Positions 41,802 to 48,608 of a DNA stretch of 48,608 nucleotides are shown here, piece after piece. The notes under the pieces are model-generated. The model ran no database searches. It saw nothing but the letters and a program-made list of their open reading frames with translations, and was not told where the DNA came from. The stretch's first letter is position 1. Each line of letters begins with the position of its first letter. The DNA lies in the NCBI GenBank assembly GCA_019429325.1, contig JAHYJA010000004.1:1-48608 (forward strand), read 5' to 3'. This stretch comes from Bacteroidales bacterium (GTDB lineage: Bacteria; Bacteroidota; Bacteroidia; Bacteroidales; VadinHA17). The position numbers and the translations under genes were made by a program.

Positions 41802-43304
41802 ATGACTGAAACCAGATCGGCAGTGATCATAGGGGCAGGCGTGGGTGGGATTACCACTGCCCTTTACCTGGCAAAACAGGGTTATGATGTGTCTGTCTAT
41901 GAAAAGAACTCCTCTCCCGGAGGCCGCTGCAGCAGTCTGGTGAGGGATGGCCACAGGTTTGATCTTGGAGCAACAATGCTTCTTATGCCGGAGATTTACC
42001 GGTCCATATTCAGGTCGCTCGGGACGGAGCTGGAAAAAAGCATCAATATTACACCCCTTGAGGATCTCTACAAGATTTATTTTGACGATGGCAGGGTTCT
42101 GCCGTTTACCACCGACAGTGACAGGATGAGGCCGGTACTTGAGAGTATTGAACAGGGGAGTTTTTCAAGATCAGAGGATTATGTAAGAAAAGGATATGAT
42201 ATCTTCAGGCTTTCGATGAAGAAGCTAATCAACCGTAATTTTTACAACATTTTTCAGTTTGCCCATCCCGGCAATATTCCGCTTCTGTTCAGAATAAAGG
42301 CATTTACCTCCCACTTTCGGTATACGCGCAGGTTTTTCAGGCATCCCCACCTTCTTATGGCCTATACCTTTCAGAATATTTATGTCGGCCAGAGCCCCTT
42401 CGATTCCCCGGCTCTCTTTTCAATGGTTCCTGCTGCCGAACTTACCGAGGGCTCCTTCTTCCCGTCAGGCGGAGGATTATTTGCAGTAGTTGACAAATTA
42501 ACTGAAATGGCGGTTAAGGAGGGTGTCAGGTTTTTTTACGATACCCCCGTTAAACGAATCATTGTTAAAGGCAAAAAAGCAGAGGGTGTTGTTCTGTACG
42601 ATGACAGCCGGGTCAGTTCAGATATTGTTGTGGCAAATGCCGATCTGCCTTATGTTTACAGGGAACTTTTGCCAGACAGAAGAGCTTCACGACGTCTTGA
42701 AAGACTGAAATACTCCTGTTCTGCCATCTGTTTTCACTGGGGTCTCGACAAAGTCTATGATCAGATCGGGCACCACAGTGTGTTCCTGTCGGACGGTTTC
42801 AGGAACGGGCTCGATAAGATATTCAGGGATAAATCAGTAAGCAATAATCCCAGCTTCTATGTTCATGCACCTGCCAGGACCGATCCCTCCGCAGCTCCCC
42901 TCAACCATGATACGCTCTCGGTAATCGTTGCTGCAGGTCATGTCGACCGGAAAATGGACCAGGATTGGGAATCGATGAAGAAGAGAGCCCGTGAGGCTGT
43001 CATAAGAAGGCTGAAGCAGCAGGGCCTGGACGATATTGAGGAGCATATAAAATTTGAAATATCATATACCCCGGCCGACTGGGAAAGCGCCTGCAACATT
43101 GAACGCGGGGCGGTTTTCGGCAGTCTTGGACATAATATCTTTCAGATGGGATATTTCCGCCCTCATAACCGTCACGACAGCTATAAAAATGTTTATTTTG
43201 TCGGAGGAAGCACTCACCCCGGGAACGGAATCCCGAATGTATTGATTTCTGCCAGGCTTGTGTCAGAAAGAATCCTGAAAGAGAGACTGCAGGATAAGAA
43301 TTAA
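41802..43304 (+). CDS. crtI: Phytoene desaturase-family FAD oxidoreductase (CrtI type)
   Basis: The 500-residue protein carries the CrtI-family N-terminal FAD motif VIIGAGVGGITTALYLAKQGYDVSVYEKNSSPGGRCSSL. The block FDLGATMLLMPEIY follows, then the MAYTFQNIYVGQSPFDSPALFSMVPAAELTEGSFFPSGG region typical of carotenoid desaturases. The C-terminal FAD site is VGGSTHPGNGIPNVLISARLVSERI. It would desaturate a C30 or C40 isoprenoid such as phytoene or diapophytoene. The next gene is a phytoene/squalene synthase 20 bp away, which forms the classical pair. Substrate length is not decided, and some relatives act on other isoprenoids. Confidence 0.85.
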   Translation: MTETRSAVIIGAGVGGITTALYLAKQGYDVSVYEKNSSPGGRCSSLVRDGHRFDLGATMLLMPEIYRSIFRSLGTELEKSINITPLEDLYKIYFDDGRVLPFTTDSDRMRPVLESIEQGSFSRSEDYVRKGYDIFRLSMKKLINRNFYNIFQFAHPGNIPLLFRIKAFTSHFRYTRRFFRHPHLLMAYTFQNIYVGQSPFDSPALFSMVPAAELTEGSFFPSGGGLFAVVDKLTEMAVKEGVRFFYDTPVKRIIVKGKKAEGVVLYDDSRVSSDIVVANADLPYVYRELLPDRRASRRLERLKYSCSAICFHWGLDKVYDQIGHHSVFLSDGFRNGLDKIFRDKSVSNNPSFYVHAPARTDPSAAPLNHDTLSVIVAAGHVDRKMDQDWESMKKRAREAVIRRLKQQGLDDIEEHIKFEISYTPADWESACNIERGAVFGSLGHNIFQMGYFRPHNRHDSYKNVYFVGGSTHPGNGIPNVLISARLVSERILKERLQDKN

Positions 43305-43324
43305 GGACTAATTTATTTCAGTTG

Positions 43325-44260
43325 ATGAATTCACAGAAGGATAAATTCATAGAAAAATATAATTCGATAGATTTTAATGCCATCAGGGATCATCCCAATA
43401 TTCTGATAGCTGCCGGTTTCTGGGAGAATGACCGGTTCTGCGCTGCAAAAACATGCTACAGGTTTATGCGCGAGATCGACGATCTGATCGATAATCATAA
43501 AGCCAGCTTCAGGACTATTGCCGATGAAGAGAAAAATGAATTCTATAAGAGCGTCAACGACTGGCTTAAAATGATCACCTCTGCTGAAGAGTGCAGTGCT
43601 ACTCAGCAGGATCTGAGGGAGACCATCAGGAGCTTCAGGATACCCTCCTGGCCGCTGGAATCATTTGCAAAATCGATGATATACGACATCTTCCATGACG
43701 GGTTTCCAACGATGGAAACATTCATTGATTATGCCCGGGGCGCATCAGTTGCCCCGGCTTCAATTTTCGTTCACCTGGCCGGACTCGTGAAGGAAGATTG
43801 TCTTTACCGGAATCCGTATTTCGACGTAAAGGAAGCTGCAACACCTTGTGCAATATTCAGCTATCTGGTTCATATCATCCGCGACTTCCAGAAAGATCAC
43901 AAAAATCACCTGAACTATTTTGCCGATGACCTGGTGGCTCAGCATGGTCTCACAAGAAACGACCTTAACGACATAGCACACGGTGCTCATATCACTGTGA
44001 ATTTCCGCAATCTGATCGGCGATTATTACAGACTGGCTGATGAGTACCGTAACAGAACCCTTGCTGTGATAAGTAAGATCAGGCCGCTTCTTGAACCGGC
44101 ATATCAACTAAGCCTTGAAGTAATCTTTGATCTCTATCTGATGGTTTTCGAGAGAATTGATGTTCAGAACGGGAAGTTTACCACTGAAGAGCTGAATCCG
44201 ACTCCTCAAGAGACGCGGGAAAGAGTTTATCAGCTGATCATGAATTTCAACCCATTTTGA
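43325..44260 (+). CDS. Phytoene/squalene synthase family protein (CrtB type)
   Basis: The 311-residue prenyl head-to-head synthase condenses two isoprenyl diphosphates. The first aspartate-rich motif is DDLID at residues 52-56 in CYRFMREIDDLIDNH. The second is RDFQKDHKN with D187-x3-D191 at 186-194, both binding Mg-diphosphate. I prefer the ATG at 43325; a TTG at 43322 adds only one residue. It follows the CrtI-type gene closely, so a carotenoid or apocarotenoid (C30/C40) pigment is the likely product. A lycopene cyclase, hydroxylase or glycosyltransferase is not in this window, so further steps must be encoded elsewhere. Confidence 0.83.
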   Translation: MNSQKDKFIEKYNSIDFNAIRDHPNILIAAGFWENDRFCAAKTCYRFMREIDDLIDNHKASFRTIADEEKNEFYKSVNDWLKMITSAEECSATQQDLRETIRSFRIPSWPLESFAKSMIYDIFHDGFPTMETFIDYARGASVAPASIFVHLAGLVKEDCLYRNPYFDVKEAATPCAIFSYLVHIIRDFQKDHKNHLNYFADDLVAQHGLTRNDLNDIAHGAHITVNFRNLIGDYYRLADEYRNRTLAVISKIRPLLEPAYQLSLEVIFDLYLMVFERIDVQNGKFTTEELNPTPQETRERVYQLIMNFNPF

Positions 44261-44280
44261 GGGGGAGAAAGGGAAACCGC

Positions 44281-44409
44281 TGGCGCGGATTTGACTTCGT
44301 CGAGGCACCGATTGCAAATCGGCGCCAACAGTCCGGTGAACCACTGGCGCGAATCCCCCTGATATGCTGGCGCGGATTTAATGTAACGAAGTGAAGTGTA
44401 ATCCGTGCC
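44281..44409. repeat. Cluster of GGCGCGGATT-type palindromic repeats
   Basis: This GC-rich cluster holds several related units. GGCACCGATTG/CAAATCGGCGCC makes a near-perfect palindrome at 44304-44326. GGCGCGGATT (44369-44378) pairs with AATCCGTGCC (44400-44409) around a 21-nt loop. The unit TGGCGCG occurs at 44281, 44345 and 44368. It sits downstream of the CrtB-like gene. Similar short palindromes are frequent intergenic repeats in Bacteroidetes. No gene is here. Confidence 0.6.
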
Positions 44410-44454
44410 CTTTGCATACACTTTTTTACTATTTTCCCGTCAAAAATACAAATT

Positions 44455-44865
44455 ATGCAAAAAGCGTTTCTTTCCTGTCTGGTTTCTCTTTTCTTTCTGC
44501 TTTCCTGCCACGGCCAGCAGAATGTATTTCTTTATTCCTATTTCGTGGGAAACGGGGAAGACGGTCTTCACCTTGCATACAGCAGGGACGGCCTTGAATT
44601 CACTGCCCTGAATAACGGCAAGCCGTTCCTTGCTCCGGCTGTCGGGGTATCAAAGCTAATGCGCGATCCATGCATAATCAGAACACCCGACGGCACCTTT
44701 CACATGGTCTGGACTGCAGGCTGGACCGAGCGTGGAATAGGATATGCTTCCTCTAAGGATCTTATAAACTGGAGCGAACAGAAATATTTCATGGTTATGG
44801 AGAAAGAACCTGAGGCGAGGAACTGCCGGAAAATCCGAAACAGTCGGGCCCCGAAATCAATCTGA
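44455..44865 (+). pseudogene. Truncated GH43-like glycosidase
   Basis: The 136-residue reading frame begins with a signal peptide (KAFLSCLVSLFFLLSCHGQQ). It then follows the N-terminal blade region of a GH43-like five-bladed propeller: LHLAYSRDGLEFTALNNGKPFL, MRDPCIIRTPDGTFHMVWTAGWTERGIGYASSKDLINWSEQKYFMVMEKEPEARN. After ARN-C the expected family continuation (C-W-A-P-E-I type) is lost and the frame ends soon. Intact relatives are about 320-350 residues, so the last two thirds are missing and the gene is probably non-functional. The following 270 bp contains no recognisable remainder. The ATG at 44455 fits the family start. Confidence 0.68.
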
Positions 44866-45135
44866 TGAGTTTTACGGGAACAATATTGGTATAACTTTTG
44901 TTATTATTAATCTGAAAACACGTTCTACTAATACGCAAGTTGCCACGAGCACGCGGATGAAAAGTCAGAAGAGTCATTTTTAATTAAAGGAGATTCCCTG
45001 GTGAAGTGTTTCAGATATTGATGTATACAAAAGTAAAAGTGTGAATAATATAAATCTTCTCAATAATTGTATAACACCTTTTTATATCAATGAAAGTATT
45101 TTTGTGCGAAGTTAATCACAATAATAAACTCTATC

Positions 45136-46428
45136 ATGAAAAAGTTTATACTCACATCGGTTCTCGGGGTTTTTCTCTCAGCCGGCTTTACAGCGATGGG
45201 ACAAAGACAACCTGAGGAGTATCTCGGACTGCCGGGAGATAATCTGAACCTTTACGCTGTGATGAAGCTGTTCCAGGAATCAGAAACGCTTGAGGCTTTT
45301 GAGAGAAGTCTGAACGACGAAAACTCCAGGATCAATAACCTTGACCTTAACAGGGACAATTATGTTGACTACATAAAAGTTGTCAATTTTACCGGTGACA
45401 ATGTCCACACAATTGTCCTTCAGGCTGTTCTTGAAAGTAACCAGAGCCAGGACGTGGCTGTTTTTACTGTTGAACGCCTCAATGACGGGGAGGCTCAGAT
45501 CCAGCTTATTGGTGATGAACTGTTATATGGAAGGAATTACATAGTTGAACCCATATATGCCGAGACGCCCAACCCGGGCTATATTGGAAGAGGGAACAGA
45601 GGGAATAGCGTGGTCACCACCACCTACGTTGAAGTTGCCGCCTGGCCTATTGTAAGGGTTATGTACCTGCCCGGATATGTTGGGTGGCGCTCCTCATATT
45701 ACTGGGGTTACTACCCCCCCTACTGGAGTACCTGGAGTCCCGTTTACTGGCATCACTACTACGGATACCACTACTACTGGCAGCCCGACTACTACGTGCA
45801 TTACAGACGCTGGCACGAGCCCCGCTTCATAAGGTATCATGAAGTTTACTACACCAGACAAAGAGTCTTTGCTCCGGTAGTTAATAACAATATCAATTCC
45901 GGGAACTATAAAACTACTTACTCAAGGCCTGAATCAAGGAGGGATGGTGAGACATTGTTCGCCAAAACACACCCTGAAGAGTACCGGAGATCCTCGGCTG
46001 TCGCAGGTACCATTTCGGAAAGGCTGCCTGTGTCACAATCCACCCCTGCCAGACAATCTTCAGGGACAAGCACAGGGACCGACCGCAGACTACCGGCTGC
46101 CACAACCAACAGATCAGCAACCGGATCCTCAGCAGACCAGAACAACAGCGGTGAACTCAGATCAAATGAGGCTGCCACCCGCAGATCTGCCGCAAGCAGG
46201 TCCGCCGGTCAGGGCTCAGGCTCAGCACAAAGATCGCCTGCCGTATCTCCTTCCCGAAGCTCTACCAGAACCGAATCGGGTCAGAGGACAAGTACTGACA
46301 GAACAACCAGACAATCATCAAGAGATGTGAGTTCATCGAGCCGCAGGAGCAGTGAGAGAAGCACAGCCACACAGAAGGAACCTGAAAGTTCGAAAAGCTC
46401 AGAAAGCAGCAATTCGCGCAGAAAATAA
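45136..46428 (+). CDS. Secreted protein with Tyr/Trp/His-rich segment and Ser/Arg-rich tail
   Basis: The 430-residue product has a Sec signal (MKKFILTSVLGVFLSAGFTAMGQ). Residues about 27-150 are a compact domain with PGDNLNLYAVMKLFQESETLEAFERSLNDENSRINNLDLNRDNYVDYIKV, a conserved Bacteroidetes sequence of unknown function. Residues about 170-240 are extremely rich in Tyr, Trp, His and Pro (SSYYWGYYPPYWSTWSPVYW, HHYYGYHYYWQPDYY). The last 175 residues are a disordered, basic Ser/Thr/Arg-rich tail. It is probably exported to the periplasm or surface. A -7-like TATTTTTG lies at 45097-45104, but the nearest TTG is 27 nt upstream of it, so the promoter is weakly supported. A strong terminator follows. 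Confidence 0.75.
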   Translation: MKKFILTSVLGVFLSAGFTAMGQRQPEEYLGLPGDNLNLYAVMKLFQESETLEAFERSLNDENSRINNLDLNRDNYVDYIKVVNFTGDNVHTIVLQAVLESNQSQDVAVFTVERLNDGEAQIQLIGDELLYGRNYIVEPIYAETPNPGYIGRGNRGNSVVTTTYVEVAAWPIVRVMYLPGYVGWRSSYYWGYYPPYWSTWSPVYWHHYYGYHYYWQPDYYVHYRRWHEPRFIRYHEVYYTRQRVFAPVVNNNINSGNYKTTYSRPESRRDGETLFAKTHPEEYRRSSAVAGTISERLPVSQSTPARQSSGTSTGTDRRLPAATTNRSATGSSADQNNSGELRSNEAATRRSAASRSAGQGSGSAQRSPAVSPSRSSTRTESGQRTSTDRTTRQSSRDVSSSSRRSSERSTATQKEPESSKSSESSNSRRK

Positions 46429-46467
46429 TTCCGAACAGAGCACTTATAAGGAAGCACCTTAACTATC

Positions 46468-46500
46468 AGAGCACAACTTCAGGCGGTTGTGCTCTTTCTT
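46468..46500 (+). terminator. Rho-independent terminator after the Tyr/Trp/His-rich gene
   Basis: AGAGCACAAC (46468-46477) and GTTGTGCTCT (46486-46495) form a perfect 10-bp stem with an 8-nt loop. TTTCTT follows. The stop codon of the minus-strand TspO-like gene lies inside the loop, so the same DNA closes both genes. Confidence 0.85.
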
Positions 46501-47195
46501 ATGAATCCCCACAATGTCAAAAGGGCGACCAGCGATAATGCAACAACAGCTGCAATGAAAATCGACCTGTGATCCGCCTGTCTTTTTATTGCGATGCCAA
46601 TGAATGCCCAGATCACCGACAAACCGATAAAGGGATTACGCAATATATACATCGCCCATCCGGTAATAAGCATTCCCGCAGCAATCATAATTATTGTCCA
46701 GGCTTCCTCGGAGATACCCGACAGGCTGAAGTTATAATTCACCAGAAGTGCGGTAACATTGGCTATTGTGGCAATACAGATCCAACCAAGATAGATGCCG
46801 AACGCTGCCTTTATAAGTCCCTGCGGCATTGTGGCGATATATCTGTTAATCATGATCAGGGTAACAAGCAATCCGATCATCACCAATAACGACAGGGGAA
46901 GCTTTTCATAATGCCAGGATACTATCCAGAGGGAATTAAGAAGACATGAAATGCCGAAGAGCAGGCTTATTCCCGAAACATCCTCCTGATCCGGTCCTGT
47001 AAACTGCATAACACAATAAGCAAGCAGCAGCAGATAGATGACACCCCATATTGAAAAGGTCAGTCCGGCAGGGACAAAAAGGTTGGGGAATGAACCCGAA
47101 AGCTCACCTGTGGTCCTGTTATTGAGTGGAAGGGCATTTGCCAGATAGTTCATAACCAGCATCAGGGCGTAGAGGAAAACATTTACAATCTTCAT
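46479..47195 (-). CDS. TspO/MBR-related membrane protein
   Basis: The 238-residue protein is an all-helical membrane protein with about seven hydrophobic segments. The TspO/MBR-like features are the N-terminal NYLANALPLNNRTTGELSGSFPNLFVPAGLTFSIWGVIYLLLLAYCVMQF and later Trp-containing helices such as NSLWIVSWHYEKLPLSLLVM. Database names for such proteins are often tryptophan-rich sensory protein. It is longer than classic TspO (about 160 residues) because of an extra C-terminal pair of helices (residues about 165-232). TspO proteins bind porphyrins or related ligands; that is not shown here. Its stop lies in the terminator loop of the convergent gene. Confidence 0.75.
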   Translation of the reverse strand: MKIVNVFLYALMLVMNYLANALPLNNRTTGELSGSFPNLFVPAGLTFSIWGVIYLLLLAYCVMQFTGPDQEDVSGISLLFGISCLLNSLWIVSWHYEKLPLSLLVMIGLLVTLIMINRYIATMPQGLIKAAFGIYLGWICIATIANVTALLVNYNFSLSGISEEAWTIIMIAAGMLITGWAMYILRNPFIGLSVIWAFIGIAIKRQADHRSIFIAAVVALSLVALLTLWGFIRKSTTA

Positions 47196-47247
47196 CTTGA
47201 AGTTTATTTTTAATGGATAACTCTGAATTCTGCCGGATCAGGATACA

Positions 47248-48453
47248 TCAGAAAGCTGTTATGAATCCTGCACTTGCTTTTCCGTAAGAATAACCTGAGA
47301 ATTGATATGTATATTCGCCAACCACCCTCAGATTCCTCCTTAAAAGGTACCCTGCATGAATAGTTGCAGAGGTATAATCAAGCGGATCATAATCCGACTC
47401 CACCCAGTTAATAAGGCCTGTCAGATACCATTTGCTCATGTCACCCCTGGGTGAATAAATGATTTCTGTAAATCCTCCGGTTGTAACAACATCTGTCATA
47501 ATGCCTGAGGGAAAACCGGGGAGAATTACTTCCGAATCAGTTCTTCTTACCCATTGGAAATTGACAATGAATTTTTCATCCAGATCCAGTGTAATATCCG
47601 GACCATACATCCGGATAGTGCTGGTAACTGGCGGACCAATTACATCTTGTATTAGCTCTTTCCCGGTGTATCCGAAAAATCCTGCAGAAAGGTATTTCCC
47701 GATCGATTGAGAAACCCTGAGCATGAAATTCTTATACTTGTCCTTGTCGAAAAGATACCCCTCCCCTGCTTCCCCTATTCCGGCTCCGTTCACAATTTCA
47801 CCGACCACATCCGTGCCGGTAGAAAAACCTTTCTCGAATATGATACCTCTGTCATATTTCATGTCTACGGAAGAGATGCCGGGAGAAGAACTGTAGATCT
47901 TATATGGTTCCAGAGTGTATCTTAATTCACCTTTAAACAATGGATCCGAGACCTGGAACTGTCCGGCGTACAGGTTTATTCCGGATCCGAGAAAGTCGTG
48001 ATACATCACGAAGGCATCTTCCACTCCGGCAATTTTTCCTCTTTCACCAAGCAAAAAATAAAAATAATATGAAAGTTTTTTTGAAAGCTCCCCGCCCGAA
48101 AGGATCTTCAATACGAAAGGAGCTGCAAAATCAGCCGAACCCTGATTGCCAAAATTATACGAGGCAAATCCATCTATCCGGAATGCCAGGGGCACCTCCC
48201 TGAACAGAGAAAGCTTTTCATCCCCTGTTTCGATAAAGTGTCGTGGTGATTCATATTCAGTCATCCTGAATCCGTTTCCGGCAAACTCATCTCCGAATGC
48301 TTTGAGACGGGGCATGGCCGGCGAGTGGCACACCTGACAGCTGATCTGGTATTTGCGCGCAAAGGCCGGAATAGCTTTTGCGTAATCAGTCGGGAAAAAT
48401 AAAAAAATTGATAGTGCAAGGGTTGCAAGTTTGATATGAAAGAATTTTTTCAT
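47248..48453 (-). CDS. Outer-membrane barrel protein with an N-terminal c-type haem motif
   Basis: The 401-residue product begins with a signal peptide (MKKFFHIKLATLALSIFLFFPTDYAKA). It then has one c-type haem site, CQVCH at residues 39-43, in the sequence YQISCQVCHSPAMPRLKAFGDEFAGNGFRM. From about residue 80 to the end there are many amphipathic strands (VPLAFRIDGFASYNFG, SYYFYFLLGERG, NLYAGQFQVSDPLFKG, LRVVGEYTYQFSGYSYGKASAGFITAF) that suggest a beta-barrel with a terminal Phe. So it may be a porin or barrel carrying a periplasmic haem, possibly for electron transfer at the outer membrane. No partner cytochrome is nearby. The start ATG gives a proper signal peptide. Confidence 0.75.
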   Translation of the reverse strand: MKKFFHIKLATLALSIFLFFPTDYAKAIPAFARKYQISCQVCHSPAMPRLKAFGDEFAGNGFRMTEYESPRHFIETGDEKLSLFREVPLAFRIDGFASYNFGNQGSADFAAPFVLKILSGGELSKKLSYYFYFLLGERGKIAGVEDAFVMYHDFLGSGINLYAGQFQVSDPLFKGELRYTLEPYKIYSSSPGISSVDMKYDRGIIFEKGFSTGTDVVGEIVNGAGIGEAGEGYLFDKDKYKNFMLRVSQSIGKYLSAGFFGYTGKELIQDVIGPPVTSTIRMYGPDITLDLDEKFIVNFQWVRRTDSEVILPGFPSGIMTDVVTTGGFTEIIYSPRGDMSKWYLTGLINWVESDYDPLDYTSATIHAGYLLRRNLRVVGEYTYQFSGYSYGKASAGFITAF

Positions 48454-48517
48454 ATTGCTATAATTAAATTGTTGCTACTATAATACTTCCTGAATATCCT
48501 GCTGACCCCCTTCCCGG

Positions 48518-48538
48518 CCTTCCCCCGGCGGGGGAAGG
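48518..48538. repeat. GC-rich palindrome at the right edge
   Basis: CCTTCCCCC and GGGGGAAGG are 9-bp arms around GGC. No T-run follows on the plus strand. It is upstream of the cytochrome-barrel gene and may be a short intergenic repeat or a terminator of a gene outside the window. Confidence 0.45.
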
Positions 48539-48608
48539 AGATCTGCACTAAGGAAGAATCTCTATAGTTGTAGAATGTTCATTAACCATCATTATTTCTG
48601 ATTCATCC

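Noticed and set aside
41198-41809. A 203-codon plus-strand frame over the ceramidase-like gene and the divergent promoter region
   Set aside because: It is antisense to the ceramidase-like gene, which has recognisable motifs. The frame has no domain and would block the real crtI start.
44281-44409. Possible CRISPR or tRNA-like structure in the GC-rich cluster
   Set aside because: The palindromes differ in spacing and arm sequence, there is no regular repeat-spacer pattern, and no tRNA anticodon arm or TTC loop fits.
1-48608. A defence island, prophage or toxin-antitoxin system
   Set aside because: No restriction, Cas, phage structural, recombinase or toxin-antitoxin genes were seen. The HerA-like gene belongs to the DUF853/YjgR branch and has no nuclease partner such as NurA or a Sir2 protein next to it.

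Overview
The window reads as a chromosomal segment of a Bacteroidetes bacterium, probably a Bacteroidales/Marinilabiliales-type, carbohydrate-degrading relative. The gene families point that way: GH92 and GH95 glycosidases, a sulfatase, and DUF3078, DUF4126 and PadR/PspC modules. Shine-Dalgarno-like sequences are largely absent. Several promoters fit the Bacteroidetes form TTTG - about 20 nt - TAnnTTTG. No rRNA, tRNA, CRISPR array, prophage or conjugative gene was seen. The only intact mobile element is one IS1380-type insertion sequence at the left edge.

Layout. 1-1851: AT-rich left edge carrying the insertion sequence. 1903-4598: a PspC / PadR / PspC operon with its own promoter, an operator-like dyad and a terminator. 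4697-5965: an outer-membrane barrel protein. 6005-9401 (minus): a DUF5752 - trehalose synthase (TreT) - glycogen synthase (GlgA) operon. 9610-13311: a cation efflux / J-domain / MgtE operon flanked by two decayed gene fragments (SRPBCC and SDR). 13386-18865: a five-gene run of bacterial eRF1-like protein, LapA-like protein, P-type ATPase, PsiE-like protein and an SdiA-regulated-type lipoprotein. 18890-21991 (minus): a large protease-like / PD40 propeller / barrel protein. 22215-22313: a tandem palindromic repeat. 22409-24036: GNAT acetyltransferase and FAD-dependent GGR-family reductase. 24120-27955: GH92 and sulfatase. 28085-29924: dodecin, BON-LysM protein, DUF4126 and a small membrane protein. 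29951-31519 (minus): HerA-like ATPase. 31758-36037: DUF1508, DUF3078, MscL and GH95. 36349-39027: a Ca2+-type P-ATPase. 39068-41673 (minus): esterase and ceramidase-like protein. 41802-44260: carotenoid-type desaturase and synthase. 44455-44865: a truncated GH43-like gene. 45136-48453: a Tyr/Trp/His-rich secreted protein, a TspO-like membrane protein and a cytochrome-porin.

Functional themes. Much of the window concerns envelope and ion homeostasis (two P2-type ATPases, CDF, MgtE, MscL, PsiE-like, PspC, Kbp-like BON-LysM). A second theme is storage or compatible-solute sugar metabolism (TreT, GlgA). A third is scavenging of decorated glycans and lipids (GH92, sulfatase, GH95, ceramidase-like protein). 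I found no clear undescribed system. The best leads are the internally duplicated DUF5752 protein fused by overlap to treT, the eRF1-like/ion-transport operon, the PadR operator candidate, the cytochrome-porin, and a pair of inverted copies of a short palindromic element at about 32.2 and 36.2 kb.
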